Position numbers and translations under genes: made by a program. From Pseudomonas entomophila (lineage in GTDB: Bacteria; Pseudomonadota; Gammaproteobacteria; Pseudomonadales; Pseudomonadaceae), in assembly GCF_029193575.1 (NCBI RefSeq), contig NZ_JARGCS010000012.1:558001-622000 (forward strand): 64,000 nucleotides of DNA, in the 5' to 3' direction. Numbering within the stretch: the first letter of the stretch is position 1; every line of letters starts with the position of its first letter. The notes below the pieces were generated by a model. It had not been told where the DNA came from. It saw only the letters and a list, made by a program, of their open reading frames with translations, and made no database searches. This document shows, piece after piece, positions 12,181 through 20,584 of this stretch.

Positions 12181-12922
12181 CGCTATGCAAAAACGCAACG
12201 TAGCCACCGTACTCAGAGAACTGCTCGACCGCCACGGCCTGTCCCCGACGGAGCTGCACCGGCGCACGGGCGTACCGCAATCCACCCTGTCGCGGATCCT
12301 CAGCGAGAAGATCGTCGACCCTTCGGACAAACACGTCTCGAAGATCGCCGACTACTTCGGCGTGAGCACCGACCAGTTGCGTGGCCGTGCCGACCTGGGC
12401 GATACCCGCGAAGCGGCGCAGCCTATGCACGGCCATGCGGACATGAACGACATCAGCCTGTGGGATGACGAAACCCCCGTCGAGGACGACGAGGTGTCGG
12501 TCCCTTTTCTTCGTGAGGTCGAATTGGCAGCAGGATCAGGAAGATTCGTCATCGAAGAGAGCGAGCGCGCGTGCCTGCGCTTCGGCAAGCGCAGCCTGCG
12601 CCATAACGGGGTGCAATTCGACCAGGCCAAGTGCGTGACGGTGCGCGGCAACAGCATGTTGCCGGTGCTGCGCGACGGCGCGACGGTCGGGGTCAACACC
12701 GGCAAGTGCGGCATCGGCGACATCATCGATGGCGACCTCTATGCCATCAATCACAACGGTCAGTTGCGCGTGAAGCAGGTCTACCGCCTGCCCACCGGCA
12801 TCCGCCTGCGCAGCTTCAACCGCGACGAGCACCCCGACGAGGACTACAGCTTCCAGCAGATGCAGGAGGAGCAGATCAGCCTGCTCGGGCATGTGTTCTG
12901 GTGGGGCATGTACGCTCGCTGA
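12176..12922 (+). CDS. LexA-like tailocin repressor (XRE helix-turn-helix + S24 peptidase), PrtR-type
   Basis: A ~248-residue repressor. Residues ~5-70 are a Cro/CI helix-turn-helix (LSPTELHRRTGVPQSTLSRIL), and residues ~125-245 are an S24 self-cleaving peptidase domain. The catalytic serine is in VRGNSMLPVLRDG and the lysine in QLRVKQVYRL; an Ala-Gly pair in VELAAGSGRF is the likely cleavage site. By analogy with P. aeruginosa PrtR and phage CI, RecA filaments formed after DNA damage would trigger self-cleavage and release the tailocin operon. Start candidates are ATG 12176 and ATG 12185; neither has a convincing Shine-Dalgarno sequence. No PrtN-like activator gene accompanies it, unlike in P. 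aeruginosa. Confidence 0.9.
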   Translation: MHAMQKRNVATVLRELLDRHGLSPTELHRRTGVPQSTLSRILSEKIVDPSDKHVSKIADYFGVSTDQLRGRADLGDTREAAQPMHGHADMNDISLWDDETPVEDDEVSVPFLREVELAAGSGRFVIEESERACLRFGKRSLRHNGVQFDQAKCVTVRGNSMLPVLRDGATVGVNTGKCGIGDIIDGDLYAINHNGQLRVKQVYRLPTGIRLRSFNRDEHPDEDYSFQQMQEEQISLLGHVFWWGMYAR

Positions 12923-12940
12923 GGCATCGCGCCGTCCAGA

Positions 12941-12965
12941 AAACCCGCTTCGGCGGGTTTTTTTT
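12941..12965 (+). terminator. Intrinsic terminator of the repressor gene
   Basis: AAACCCGC-TTCG-GCGGGTTT (12941-12960) with a stable tetraloop, followed by further T residues to 12965. It isolates the repressor transcript from the tailocin structural operon. Confidence 0.9.
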
Positions 12966-13007
12966 CGTCCACAGAAAACTCCTACAGCCCACGCCGCGCA
13001 TGGCCTT

Positions 13008-13035
13008 CATGCATTTCAGCAAAATTAAATGCATG
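13008..13035. promoter_or_regulatory. Predicted repressor operator O1
   Basis: A perfect inverted repeat with 9-bp arms CATGCATTT and AAATGCATG and a 10-bp A+T-rich spacer. It contains the ATGCAT core shared with 12170 and 13049 and lies in the 463-bp gene-free gap (12923-13385) before the holin gene. Confidence 0.6.
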
Positions 13036-13048
13036 GAAAGATGAAGAA

Positions 13049-13082
13049 ATGCATTGACTGCATATGCATCAATGCATAGCCT
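13049..13082 (+). promoter_or_regulatory. Predicted repressor operator O2 overlapping the tailocin structural promoter
   Basis: Arms ATGCATTGA (13049-13057) and TCAATGCAT (13069-13077) form a perfect 9-bp inverted repeat, and the spacer holds a second palindrome, TGCATATGCA. A TTGACT hexamer (13054-13059) and TAGCCT (13077-13082), 17 bp apart, form a plausible promoter that the operator would cover. The rest of the gap (13083-13385) has further inverted repeats (GCCTGTGT/ACACAGGC 13079-13120; GAACAG/CTGTTC 13127-13145) but no supported gene. Confidence 0.6.
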
Positions 13083-13385
13083 GTGTCTCAAGCCGGACAG
13101 CAACCGGTTGTTACACAGGCAGCGATGAACAGGCCTTGACTGTTCAGAGGGTTGGCAACTGGCCCGGGTGTGCAGCGTAAAGCACCACGATCAGTTATCC
13201 GGCGGGCAGGCGGCCGCGGTCGGAGTCACCAATTTGAAGCGGAACCGCACGGCGTCACCAGTCGTGGCCGGCGGTTCGACAACGCATTACTGAAGGGCCT
13301 GCACGGCGGGCCTTTTGGAATGCCGCGTTCTACGGCAAACGATCCGTCGGCAGTCGCCGGCGGGCATCACACAGGAGACGGAACA

Positions 13386-13709
13386 GTGACGAACGAGCAA
13401 CAGGCGTTGCTGGAAATGCCGCTCTGGCTGGTGATCGTCCTGGCATTGCTGGGCGGTCTCTCCGGCGAGATGTGGCGGGCCGACAAGGCCGGAGCCAGGG
13501 GCTGGTCGCTGCTGCGGCGGCTGGCGCTGCGCTCCGGGGCATGCATGGTCTGCGGGGTATCGACGGTGATGCTGCTGTACGCCAGCGGCATGTCGATCTG
13601 GAGCGCCAGCGCCTTTGGCTGCCTCACCGCGATGGCTGGCGCCGACGTGGCCATCGGGCTTTACGAGCGCTGGGCCGCCAGGCGCCTGGGGCTGCGCGAC
13701 GAGCGATAG
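13386..13709 (+). CDS. Holin of the tailocin lysis system
   Basis: A 107-residue small membrane protein with three hydrophobic segments (~residues 11-27, 48-66 and 69-92) and a basic C-terminal tail (RWAARRLGLRDER), the layout of a phage holin. The motif LLGGLSGEMWRADKAG is typical of the holin found first in Pseudomonas R-pyocin clusters. It would make holes in the inner membrane so that the distant endolysin (38675) can reach the cell wall. The GTG start at 13386 is chosen for the AGGAG eight bases upstream and because the hydrophobic region then begins near the N-terminus. It is the first gene of the tailocin operon. Confidence 0.85.
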   Translation: MTNEQQALLEMPLWLVIVLALLGGLSGEMWRADKAGARGWSLLRRLALRSGACMVCGVSTVMLLYASGMSIWSASAFGCLTAMAGADVAIGLYERWAARRLGLRDER

Positions 13710-13720
13710 GAGGTAAGGGC

Positions 13721-14218
13721 ATGAGCGAACTGGCCACATTGCATGCGGCCTTGACCGCAACGATTCGTGAGGCGATGCCGGAACTGGCGTCAGTCGATGC
13801 ATATGCAGCGGTAGGAAATGATGCAGCGCTGCCCGCGTTGCGCCACGGCATCGTCCGCATGACCGCCGACGCTGCCCCGCGTGATGGGCGCTCGGTGTTG
13901 TTCACCACCTTCGAGGCGGACATCACCACCGATGCCGGCAACCCCGAAGCGCGCTTGCAGGGCAGCGTGCTGGCGGCGCAACTGGTGGACCTGCTGCGCC
14001 AGCAACTGTGGGGCCTGGACTTCGTCGAGGCGAGCCGCAACGTGCGGGCCTACTTGTCCGGGGCGAACTGGAAGGTGCGTTGGGAGCAGCCGGTATTGCT
14101 CGGCGAAGCCCAATGGCACTGGCCCGACGAGCCACCGGGCAGCCTGATGCTGGGCATCGCCCCCGACACCGGAGCGGGCAACCAGGACAAATACTTCGCC
14201 CCGGGGGACCTGGCATGA
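13721..14218 (+). CDS. Tailocin protein of PA0615 type, possible tail terminator/completion protein
   Basis: A 165-residue soluble protein in the position of PA0615 in R-pyocin clusters, between holin and baseplate spike. A strong Shine-Dalgarno (TAGGAGGT) precedes the ATG. The protein is mixed alpha/beta, with [10 protein letters not shown] followed by a helix [15 protein letters not shown] and the strand [13 protein letters not shown]. This pattern recalls small tail-terminator proteins, and no other terminator candidate is present in module 1, but I do not recognise a diagnostic motif, so the function is inference. It overlaps gpV by 4 bp (ATGA). Confidence 0.6.
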   Translation: MSELATLHAALTATIREAMPELASVDAYAAVGNDAALPALRHGIVRMTADAAPRDGRSVLFTTFEADITTDAGNPEARLQGSVLAAQLVDLLRQQLWGLDFVEASRNVRAYLSGANWKVRWEQPVLLGEAQWHWPDEPPGSLMLGIAPDTGAGNQDKYFAPGDLA

Positions 14219-14778
14219 GCTTCTATGTCAGCGCCGCCCACGACCGCATGCTCGCCAGCCTGGTGATCCCTTGCCAGGTGGTGGCCGTGGACCTTGCCGC
14301 CGCCCGGGTGCGGGTGTCCGACGGCGGCGGCTGGACCAGCGCCTGGGTGCGCTGGCACGCCCAGGCCGCGGGCAAGGCCCGGCACTGGCGGGCACCGAGC
14401 CTGGGCGAGCAGGGCGTGCTGGTCAGCCCCAGCGGTGAGCCGGCCCAGGGCACCTTCGTTCCGGGCCTGTACGGCAACGCCGGCAACCCGCCGGACAACC
14501 GCGACCATGTGGAAGCCTGGCGTTTCGACGACGGCGGCTCGCTGGTCTACGACTGGCAGGCGCGACGCTACGACATCCACCTGCCCAGCGGCAACGCGAC
14601 CATCAAGGTCGGTGCCAGCACGGTCGAGGTCAGCGACGGCGCCATCACCCTGGATGCCGCCAGCCTCACGCTGACGGGCAAGGTCACGGTCAACGGCCCG
14701 CTGACGGTCAGCGGCGATATCAACGGCGGCGGGCGGATCATCGACACCGCCGGCAACACCGCCAACCACAAACACTGA
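14215..14778 (+). CDS. Baseplate spike protein gpV (P2-like)
   Basis: A 187-residue P2 gpV-type membrane-piercing spike. Residues ~15-90 form the OB-fold baseplate V domain ([15 protein letters not shown], then [21 protein letters not shown]). The C-terminal half is a repetitive beta-helix (short [17 protein letters not shown] strands). The last residues are NHKH, a His-X-His motif that in P2 gpV coordinates the metal ion at the needle apex, so the tip is intact. The start follows the ATGA overlap with the preceding gene. It belongs to the P2-like tailocin module 1. Confidence 0.93.
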   Translation: MSFYVSAAHDRMLASLVIPCQVVAVDLAAARVRVSDGGGWTSAWVRWHAQAAGKARHWRAPSLGEQGVLVSPSGEPAQGTFVPGLYGNAGNPPDNRDHVEAWRFDDGGSLVYDWQARRYDIHLPSGNATIKVGASTVEVSDGAITLDAASLTLTGKVTVNGPLTVSGDINGGGRIIDTAGNTANHKH

Positions 14779-14783
14779 AACCC

Positions 14784-14805
14784 AGCCCGCCCATGCGGGC
14801 TTTTT
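14784..14805 (+). terminator. Terminator-like hairpin between gpV and gpW
   Basis: AGCCCGC (14784-14790), loop CCAT, GCGGGCT (14795-14801), then T5. It lies inside the tailocin operon, so it may lower downstream expression rather than end the transcript. Confidence 0.7.
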
Positions 14806-14822
14806 CATGCCAGGAGAACGCA

Positions 14823-14870
14823 ATGGATACCCCTGAACGGGCCCGGGTCGTCACCGGAGGTTCGCCATGA
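14823..14870 (+). CDS. 15-codon mini-ORF translationally coupled to gpW
   Basis: An ATG preceded by AGGAG at proper distance (CCAGGAGAACGCA) opens a 15-codon frame ending in the ATGA that starts gpW. It could be the remnant of a larger gene or a leader that brings ribosomes to gpW after the hairpin at 14784. No function can be assigned to the peptide. Confidence 0.35.
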   Translation: MDTPERARVVTGGSP

Positions 14871-15193
14871 TCGGCATGGACCGCCGCACCGGCCAGCCGC
14901 TGGCGGGCATCGCCCACCTGCGCCAGTCCATCGAAGACATCCTCACCACCCCCCTGGGCAGCCGGCGCATGCGCCCCGAATACGGCAGCCAGTTGCGCCG
15001 CTACGTCGACCTGCCGGTCAACGAAGGTTGGAAGAGCGCCGTGCAAGCCGAGGTCGCCCGCGCCCTGGGGCGGTGGGAGCCACGCCTGAAGCTCGAACGG
15101 GTGAAGGTGCTGGCGGTGCTCGACGGCCAGGTGAGCCTGGCGCTGAGCGGCCGCTACCTGGGCGACGACGCCCTGCTGGAGGTGCGTGTATGA
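14867..15193 (+). CDS. Baseplate wedge protein gpW (T4 gp25-like lysozyme fold)
   Basis: A 108-residue P2 gpW homologue of the gp25 family, part of the baseplate wedge that nucleates sheath assembly. The family hallmark is the central LRQSIEDILTTPLGSRRMRPEYGSQL region, containing the EPR-like core (here RPEYGS). It overlaps gpJ at the ATGA-type junction (15190). Normal length for the family. It is translated after the 15-codon mini-ORF. Confidence 0.92.
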   Translation: MIGMDRRTGQPLAGIAHLRQSIEDILTTPLGSRRMRPEYGSQLRRYVDLPVNEGWKSAVQAEVARALGRWEPRLKLERVKVLAVLDGQVSLALSGRYLGDDALLEVRV

Positions 15194-16071
15194 GCCAGGT
15201 CGACCTGTCGAAACTGCCCGCCCCGCAACTGCTCGAAGACCTGGATTTCGAAACCCTCTACCAGGCCGACCTGGACACCTTCCGCGCCCACCTGGGCGGC
15301 GCCTGGACGGCGCAGCTGGAAAGCGACCCGGTCACCAAGCTGCTGGAGGTCGGCGCCTACCGCAAGCTGCTCAACCGCGCGCGCATCAACGATGCCGCCA
15401 AGGCCCTGCTGCTGGCCTACGCCCAGGGCAGCGACCTCGACCAACTGGCCGCCAACGTCGCCTTGCAACGCCTGGTGATCCAGGCCGCCGACCCGACCGC
15501 ACTGCCGCCGATCGAGGCCATCCTCGAAGCCGACGACGCCCTGCGCGAGCGGGTGCAACTGGTCTACGAGGGCCTGACCACCGCCGGCCCGCGCAACAGC
15601 TACATCCTGCATGCGCGCAACGCCTCGGGACGGGTCGCCGACGCGACCGCCGAGAGCCCGTCGCCAGCGGTGGTCGATGTCACGGTGTTGAGCCTGGACG
15701 GCGACGGTGTGGCCAGCCAGGCGCTGATCGACGAGGTCGCGGCCTACCTCAACGACGACGACATCCGCCCGGTCGCCGACCGGGTCAACGTGCGCAGCGC
15801 CGAGGTGTTGCCGTATCGCATCGAGGCGGTGCTGCACATGGCCGACAACGGCCCCGAGTACGAGGCGATCCGCGCCGAGTGCGAACGGCGTCTGCGAGCC
15901 TGGATCAACCCACGGCGGCGCCTGGGCGTGGAAGTCGCGCGCTCCGGGATCGACGCCCAGCTGCACATCGATGGCGTCAGCCGGGTCGAGCTGGTCGGTT
16001 GGTCCGACATCCGCCCGAGCAAGGCCCAGGCCGCCTGGTGCCTGGGTGTCGACATCACGCGGGGGGACTGA
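15190..16071 (+). CDS. Baseplate protein gpJ (P2-like, T4 gp6 type)
   Basis: A 293-residue baseplate J protein, the wedge component that forms the ring around the hub and transmits the contraction signal. Recognisable stretches are FRAHLGGAWTAQLESDPVTKLLEVGAYRK (split here only by the reader's eye), LLAYAQGSDLDQLAANV and the central VYEGLTTAGPRNSYILHARNA, followed by a C-terminal domain ending near the TRGD residues. Length matches P2 gpJ (302 aa). It is followed by gpI with a 1-bp gap. Confidence 0.93.
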   Translation: MSQVDLSKLPAPQLLEDLDFETLYQADLDTFRAHLGGAWTAQLESDPVTKLLEVGAYRKLLNRARINDAAKALLLAYAQGSDLDQLAANVALQRLVIQAADPTALPPIEAILEADDALRERVQLVYEGLTTAGPRNSYILHARNASGRVADATAESPSPAVVDVTVLSLDGDGVASQALIDEVAAYLNDDDIRPVADRVNVRSAEVLPYRIEAVLHMADNGPEYEAIRAECERRLRAWINPRRRLGVEVARSGIDAQLHIDGVSRVELVGWSDIRPSKAQAAWCLGVDITRGD

Positions 16072-16072
16072 C

Positions 16073-16684
16073 ATGCAGAGCCTCCTGCCACTGAATCGCA
16101 CGCCCCTGGAACGGGCCATCGAAGTGGCCGGCGACGAGGACCTGAAGGTCACCCTGCGCCGCCTCTACAACCCCGACACCTGCCCCGCGCACTTGCTCTA
16201 CCAGCTGGCCTGGGCCTGGTCGGTGGACCGCTGGGACGACAGCTGGAGCGAATCGATCAAGCGCTCGGTGATTCGCTCGGCGTTCTTCGTCCACGCCCAC
16301 AAGGGCACCCTCGGCGCCCTCAGGCGGGTGGTCGAGCCGTTCGGCTACCTGATCGAGGTGCGGGAATGGTGGCAGGCACAGCCTGCCGGGGTGCCGGGGA
16401 CCTTTGCCCTGAAAGTGGGGGTGGAGGACAGCGGCATCGACGAACAGACCTACCAGGAACTGACGCGGCTGATCGACGACGCCAAGCCTATCAGTCGCCA
16501 CTTGGTCGGGCTGGATATCAGCCTCGAAACCCGCATTCCCGCCTACCAGGCGGTCGCCCTCAACGAAGGTGAACTGCTGGAGGTGTACCCCTGGGAGGCC
16601 TCGGATATCGAGGTGCGGCTGGGGGCCTTCAACCTGGTGAGCGACCACACTCTGGACATACTGGACATCTACCTCAATGGCTAA
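16073..16684 (+). CDS. Tail protein gpI (P2-like)
   Basis: A 203-residue gpI homologue, the baseplate protein that docks the tail fibres. Features are LLPLNRTPLERAIEVA at the N-terminus and the conserved LLYQLAWAWSVDRWDDSW block, followed by KRSVIRSAFFVHAHKGTLGAL. The ATG at 16073 lies just after the gpJ stop. Its end overlaps the fibre gene by 8 bp. In this family the C-terminus binds the fibre N-terminus, so it should match the fibre that follows. Confidence 0.92.
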   Translation: MQSLLPLNRTPLERAIEVAGDEDLKVTLRRLYNPDTCPAHLLYQLAWAWSVDRWDDSWSESIKRSVIRSAFFVHAHKGTLGALRRVVEPFGYLIEVREWWQAQPAGVPGTFALKVGVEDSGIDEQTYQELTRLIDDAKPISRHLVGLDISLETRIPAYQAVALNEGELLEVYPWEASDIEVRLGAFNLVSDHTLDILDIYLNG

Positions 16685-18773
16685 CTCAACCACTCAATTC
16701 GGTGGGTTCCTGACCAACATCGGCATCGCCCAGCAAGCCAACAACGCTGCTTTGGGCCTGCCTTGGAACATCACCCACATGCTCATCGGCGATGCCGGCG
16801 GTGAGCCTTCGCAGACCCCTGAGCCGACACCGAAACCGACCCAGACGGCGCTGGTGCGTCAGGTCTACCGTGCCCAGCTCAATGCCATCTATCCCTCGCC
16901 GGCCGACCCCGGCGTGCTGGTGGCCGAACTGGTGCTGCCGCCAGAGACCGGTGGTTGGTGGATCCGCGAACTGGCCCTGGAGGACGGCAACGGCAACTTC
17001 ATCGCCGTGGCCAAGCCGGCGCCCAGCTACAAGCCGCTGCTGGCGCAGGGCTCGGGGCGTACCCAGACCATTCGCATGCACGTGGTGTTCGGCAACGTCG
17101 CCAACGTCACGCTGAAGATCGACCCGAGCATCGTGCTCGCCACCCGTGACTACGTCGACAAGGCCCGTGAGGCCGCCGAGCTGTATGCACGCAACCAGCT
17201 CAAGGCCCACACCGACGCAGCGAACCCGCATCCGCAGTACCTGCGTCGCGCCGATGTGGCGAAGGACAGCGGGCCGTTAGCCTGGCTCGGTGATGCCGCC
17301 GGGACGGGCGATGCGCTGGTGCTGACCCTCAAGAACGCGGAAACGGCGCTGACCGCCTATGCGGCGGGGCAGCGCTTCCAGTTCAAGGCCAGGGTGGCCA
17401 ATACCGGCGTGGTGACTGCACGGATCAACGGCCTCCCGATCGTGGCAGTGAAGAAGGCCGGCAATAACGGTCTGGTGGACCTGGTCGGCGGTGATATCCG
17501 CGCAGGTGCGCTGTATGACCTGAACTACGACGGCAGCTTCTTCCAGCTGGGCGGTGGGGTGGGCGCCAGCAAGGCGTTCGAGCGTTTCTCGTTCGAGGCT
17601 TCGCTGGGGCAGACGCTGTTCAGCGTGCCGCACGCGATTGGCAGCACCATCGTGCTGCGCAATGGCCGCGAGATTACCGACTACCTGTCGGACGGCCAGA
17701 AGATCACGCTCAAGGCGCCCTGCAGCCTGGGTGAGTCGGTGGAGATCCTGGCGTTCAGCTCCTTCCAGGCCGCCAACAGTTACACCAAGGCCGAGACCGA
17801 TGCGCTGCTGAAGACGGCGTCCGCGCTGCCGGTGGGCACCATGTTGCCGTTCCCAAAAGGGACCGTGCCGGCGGGGTTCCTGGAGGTGGATGGCAGTGCG
17901 CAGAGCGCGGCGGTGTATCCGGACCTGGCGGGCTATCTGGGGACGACATACAACAAGGGTAATGAGCCTGCGGGTTTCTTCCGGCTGCCGGACAGTCGGG
18001 GGGAGTTCCTACGTGGTTGGGATCACGGTCGTGGTATCGACACGGCGCGGGCGATGGGCTCCTATCAGGATGATGCCTTGCAGAACCTCATTGGGTCGAT
18101 TGGCCTGCGTGGTGGTGCGGGGATTGGGCTCGGTGTGCTGGGAGGCACCGCGGGTGTATTTTCTGGCTCCTTCGGCGAGTCGTCGCCGGCAAACACTATC
18201 ACCCGTGATCCAAACTCCGCCGCTGCTAGTGATGTGGTTCGCTTCGATGCTTCCAAGGCGGCAAGGACAGCAGCGGAAACCCGACCACGCAACCTGGCCG
18301 TCATGTGGTGCATCAAGGCCTGGAACGCGCCAGTCAATCAAGGACAGATCGATGTGGCTGCGCTAGCCGCAGGTATCGTCCCTGCGACAGAGACGCGGCC
18401 GGGGATAGTTGAAATCGCTACCGATGCCGAAATGCAAGGCAGCGTAAGCGACGAGGTCGTCGCAACGCCGAAGAAGTTGCGTAAAGGTTTTGCCATCAGC
18501 CTGGCAGTTAACGGCTACGTGGTCCTTCCGTCATGGCTCGGTGGCCTTGTCATCCAATGGGGCAGTACCCCATTGAGCGGGGTCAGTGCGGCGCTGACGT
18601 TCCCCATAGAGTTTCCCAATGCGCTTTACACACTGGTAGGTACCCCTGTTGGTACCAGCACCTCGACGGGGGCGGGTGGGCCCGCGATCTCAAGTGGTAC
18701 GCGCACCGGTGCGACCGTTTATGTGTGGGGCACGGGTAACTGGACGTGTCGATGGCTGGCGATTGGCAGCTAA
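16677..18773 (+). CDS. Tail fibre protein of tailocin 1 (gpH-like)
   Basis: A 698-residue receptor-binding fibre. Residues ~1-160 are the conserved P2-type attachment domain (TQFGGFLTNIGIAQQANNAA, then WITH-like loops and GGWWIRELALEDGNGNF). A helical ANPHPQYL segment follows near residue 185. Residues ~385-470 are a phage tail collar domain (PVGTMLPFPKGTVPAGFLEVDG, GFFRLPDSRGEFLRGWDHGRG). The C-terminus (IQWGSTPLSGV...FPIEFPNALYTLVG) resembles gp53-type fibre tips. Codon use becomes A+T-richer after ~17900, consistent with exchange of the receptor-binding tip. Its chaperone follows at 18784. Confidence 0.92.
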   Translation: MANSTTQFGGFLTNIGIAQQANNAALGLPWNITHMLIGDAGGEPSQTPEPTPKPTQTALVRQVYRAQLNAIYPSPADPGVLVAELVLPPETGGWWIRELALEDGNGNFIAVAKPAPSYKPLLAQGSGRTQTIRMHVVFGNVANVTLKIDPSIVLATRDYVDKAREAAELYARNQLKAHTDAANPHPQYLRRADVAKDSGPLAWLGDAAGTGDALVLTLKNAETALTAYAAGQRFQFKARVANTGVVTARINGLPIVAVKKAGNNGLVDLVGGDIRAGALYDLNYDGSFFQLGGGVGASKAFERFSFEASLGQTLFSVPHAIGSTIVLRNGREITDYLSDGQKITLKAPCSLGESVEILAFSSFQAANSYTKAETDALLKTASALPVGTMLPFPKGTVPAGFLEVDGSAQSAAVYPDLAGYLGTTYNKGNEPAGFFRLPDSRGEFLRGWDHGRGIDTARAMGSYQDDALQNLIGSIGLRGGAGIGLGVLGGTAGVFSGSFGESSPANTITRDPNSAAASDVVRFDASKAARTAAETRPRNLAVMWCIKAWNAPVNQGQIDVAALAAGIVPATETRPGIVEIATDAEMQGSVSDEVVATPKKLRKGFAISLAVNGYVVLPSWLGGLVIQWGSTPLSGVSAALTFPIEFPNALYTLVGTPVGTSTSTGAGGPAISSGTRTGATVYVWGTGNWTCRWLAIGS

Positions 18774-18783
18774 GGAGATCTAC

Positions 18784-19221
18784 ATGAAGCGTTTTTACAG
18801 CCGTACAACTGGCTGCACCTATCTAGAAGGTGTTCACACCCTCTTTCCCTCGGATGCCGTTGCGATATCCGAAGACCGCTACGCGTCAGTGATCGGCAAC
18901 CCTACGCCCGGGATGGTGCGTGAGCATGATGCTGACAACCTGCCGATACTGGTCGAACCGCTTCCACTGGATGAAGCTGCGTTGGCCGCACAGGAGCGAA
19001 GCTGGCGTGACACGGCGATCGACCGTGTTCTCTGGTTGCGTGAGCGGCATCGCGATGAATTAGACCTGGCACGCAGCACCACACTTACGGACGCGCAGTT
19101 CAAAGAACTGCTGACCTATGTGCAGGTAATGCGCGATTGGCCTCAGGCACTTGCATTCCCTAACAGGGAATACCGCCCGCTAACACCAGCGTTCATCTTT
19201 GAACGGGGAGATGAGTCATGA
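18784..19221 (+). CDS. Tail fibre assembly chaperone 1
   Basis: A 145-residue protein of the Caudo_TAP family. The C-terminal signature is present: a tryptophan-arginine motif near SWRDTAIDRVLWLRERHRDEL, then LLTYVQVMRDWPQALAFPN and YRPLTPAFIFE. Such proteins help fold and trimerise the C-terminal tip of the adjacent fibre. AAGGAG lies just upstream of the ATG. It overlaps the next gene by 4 bp (ATGA), linking it to the additional glycine-rich receptor-binding gene. Confidence 0.85.
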   Translation: MKRFYSRTTGCTYLEGVHTLFPSDAVAISEDRYASVIGNPTPGMVREHDADNLPILVEPLPLDEAALAAQERSWRDTAIDRVLWLRERHRDELDLARSTTLTDAQFKELLTYVQVMRDWPQALAFPNREYRPLTPAFIFERGDES

Positions 19222-20180
19222 CCAGGGCAAGCACGATGTCGCAGTTGGATACGGTTCTGCTGCGATCTTGGGCCATGCAAGACGGTGTAATCACTAACAC
19301 GACGAGCCTATCGCTCGATCGCTTGGGCCATGTCGGTGTCGACGCTAGCGCAGGTGCCGTCAGCGTAACGCTGCCCAGAGCCGATGCGACGTTAGGCGTT
19401 GTAGAGGTAATTCTCCAGCGTCGGGATGCTTCCGCCAATATGCTGTCGATCAATGCCACAGGCGCCGACAGGATCATGCTCGACTCGGCCTTTTCACCAA
19501 CAGGACTCGCCTCAACGGAGCTGATCTTCGCCGGTGATTACCTGGCATTGCGGGCGGATGGCGGAGGTAACTGGTGGTGCATCGGGCAAGCCCAACTGCC
19601 TGCGAGCCAGGCCAGCGGCTACTTGGTTTGGAATACACCCGGCACCAGTTCCCCTGCTGTTCCGCCAATCTTGCGCAGTGGGCGTCGCCTTGCCCGAGTC
19701 AGGGTAACTGGCGCGGGTGGTGGTGGGGCGAGGCGTACCACTGCTCCGGGCCCGGGTGGCGGCGCCGGTGGAGGCGTTGCTGAGAAGCTGGTCAGCCTGG
19801 TCGGGCTGAGCGTGATGACGGTTTCGGTGGGAGCGGGCGGTGCTGGTGGCCAAGCTGATGGAGAAGTCGGAAAGGCCGGCGGTAGTTCTTCGTTCGTAAC
19901 ATTCTGCTCCGCTTCGGGAGGACCAGGCGGCACGACGGACGGTAATGCAGCGCCTGGTGCACAAGGTTATGGGGGAGATCTCAATTATGACCTCGGCACA
20001 GGCGGCGTAGGCATATTGTCCGGCAGCGGGGTGGTTTATGGGGGGCATGGCGGTGGCTGCGTCAGCATTTTGGCGGCAATCGATCCCAACCGTCCAACTA
20101 AGCCTGGCTATGGGGGCGGTGGACGGACCTATTCGGCGGGCGCCCCGGGGGCTCATGGTTGCGTAGAGCTCTGGTGGTGA
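19218..20180 (+). CDS. Glycine-rich adhesin-like tail protein, second receptor-binding gene of tailocin 1
   Basis: A 320-residue protein without the P2 fibre attachment domain. The first ~150 residues look beta-rich, with short repeats (AGAVSVTLPRADATLGVVEVILQRRD; a GNWWCIGQA motif at ~120). The C-terminal ~150 residues are strongly glycine-rich, with GAGGGGAR, GPGGGAGGG, GAGGAGG and YGGGGR islands, like glycine-rich fibre tips and T4-type gp38 adhesins. It ends in HGCVELWW. The region is A+T-richer than the flanking core. It sits between two chaperones, so it is probably an additional or alternative receptor-binding tip acquired by transfer; how it attaches to the particle is unknown. Confidence 0.65.
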   Translation: MTRASTMSQLDTVLLRSWAMQDGVITNTTSLSLDRLGHVGVDASAGAVSVTLPRADATLGVVEVILQRRDASANMLSINATGADRIMLDSAFSPTGLASTELIFAGDYLALRADGGGNWWCIGQAQLPASQASGYLVWNTPGTSSPAVPPILRSGRRLARVRVTGAGGGGARRTTAPGPGGGAGGGVAEKLVSLVGLSVMTVSVGAGGAGGQADGEVGKAGGSSSFVTFCSASGGPGGTTDGNAAPGAQGYGGDLNYDLGTGGVGILSGSGVVYGGHGGGCVSILAAIDPNRPTKPGYGGGGRTYSAGAPGAHGCVELWW

Positions 20181-20191
20181 TAGGAGGATTT

Positions 20192-20584
20192 ATGTGGGCA
20201 TTGATAGTAGATAACACCGTCGTTGAAGTGACGCTCATCGACCCCGAAGGCCGCTTTCATACCTCGATGAACTGGATGCCCTGCTCGTTTGAGGTGCAAC
20301 CTGGTCATCGCCTGATAGATGGCACCTTGGTGCCTTCTGAATACGCTCACTGCGGGGTTGCCGAGCGCGCCTGGCGTGACGCGCAACTGATGAGCAGTGA
20401 GTGGCTGGTTTCGCGTCACCGTGAAGAACTGGACATGAACCTACAGACTACCTTGAGCAGCGAGCACTATAGTGAGTTGCTCAGCTATCGCCAGATGCTT
20501 CGTACCTGGCCGCAAGACGATGTTTTCCCAGATCAGGCAAGGCATCCATTGGCGCCCTCCTGGCTCATTGAACATATTCACTGA
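20192..20584 (+). CDS. Tail fibre assembly chaperone 2
   Basis: A 130-residue Caudo_TAP-like protein. The C-terminal half has the family pattern AERAWRDAQLMSSEWLVSRH, then SELLSYRQMLRTWPQDDVFPD and a terminal HPLAPSWL. Compared with the chaperone at 18784, the N-terminus differs completely and the C-terminal pattern is shared. The start at 20192 is chosen for the perfect AGGAGG; an upstream in-frame start at 20159 overlaps the previous gene. It probably serves the glycine-rich protein before it. An intrinsic terminator follows at once. Confidence 0.8.
   Translation: MWALIVDNTVVEVTLIDPEGRFHTSMNWMPCSFEVQPGHRLIDGTLVPSEYAHCGVAERAWRDAQLMSSEWLVSRHREELDMNLQTTLSSEHYSELLSYRQMLRTWPQDDVFPDQARHPLAPSWLIEHIH

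Noticed and set aside
12923..13385. A PrtN-type activator gene or its P-boxes before the tailocin
   Set aside because: No suitable reading frame in the gap and no repeated ATTGnnGT pattern was found.
13152..13385. N-terminal extension of the holin gene
   Set aside because: The extension is basic and without family likeness; the GTG at 13386 has AGGAG at ideal distance and begins close to the first membrane segment.
19218..20180. Collagen-like or PE-PGRS-like protein
   Set aside because: Glycine islands are irregular, without Gly-X-Y periodicity, and context is a fibre-chaperone block.
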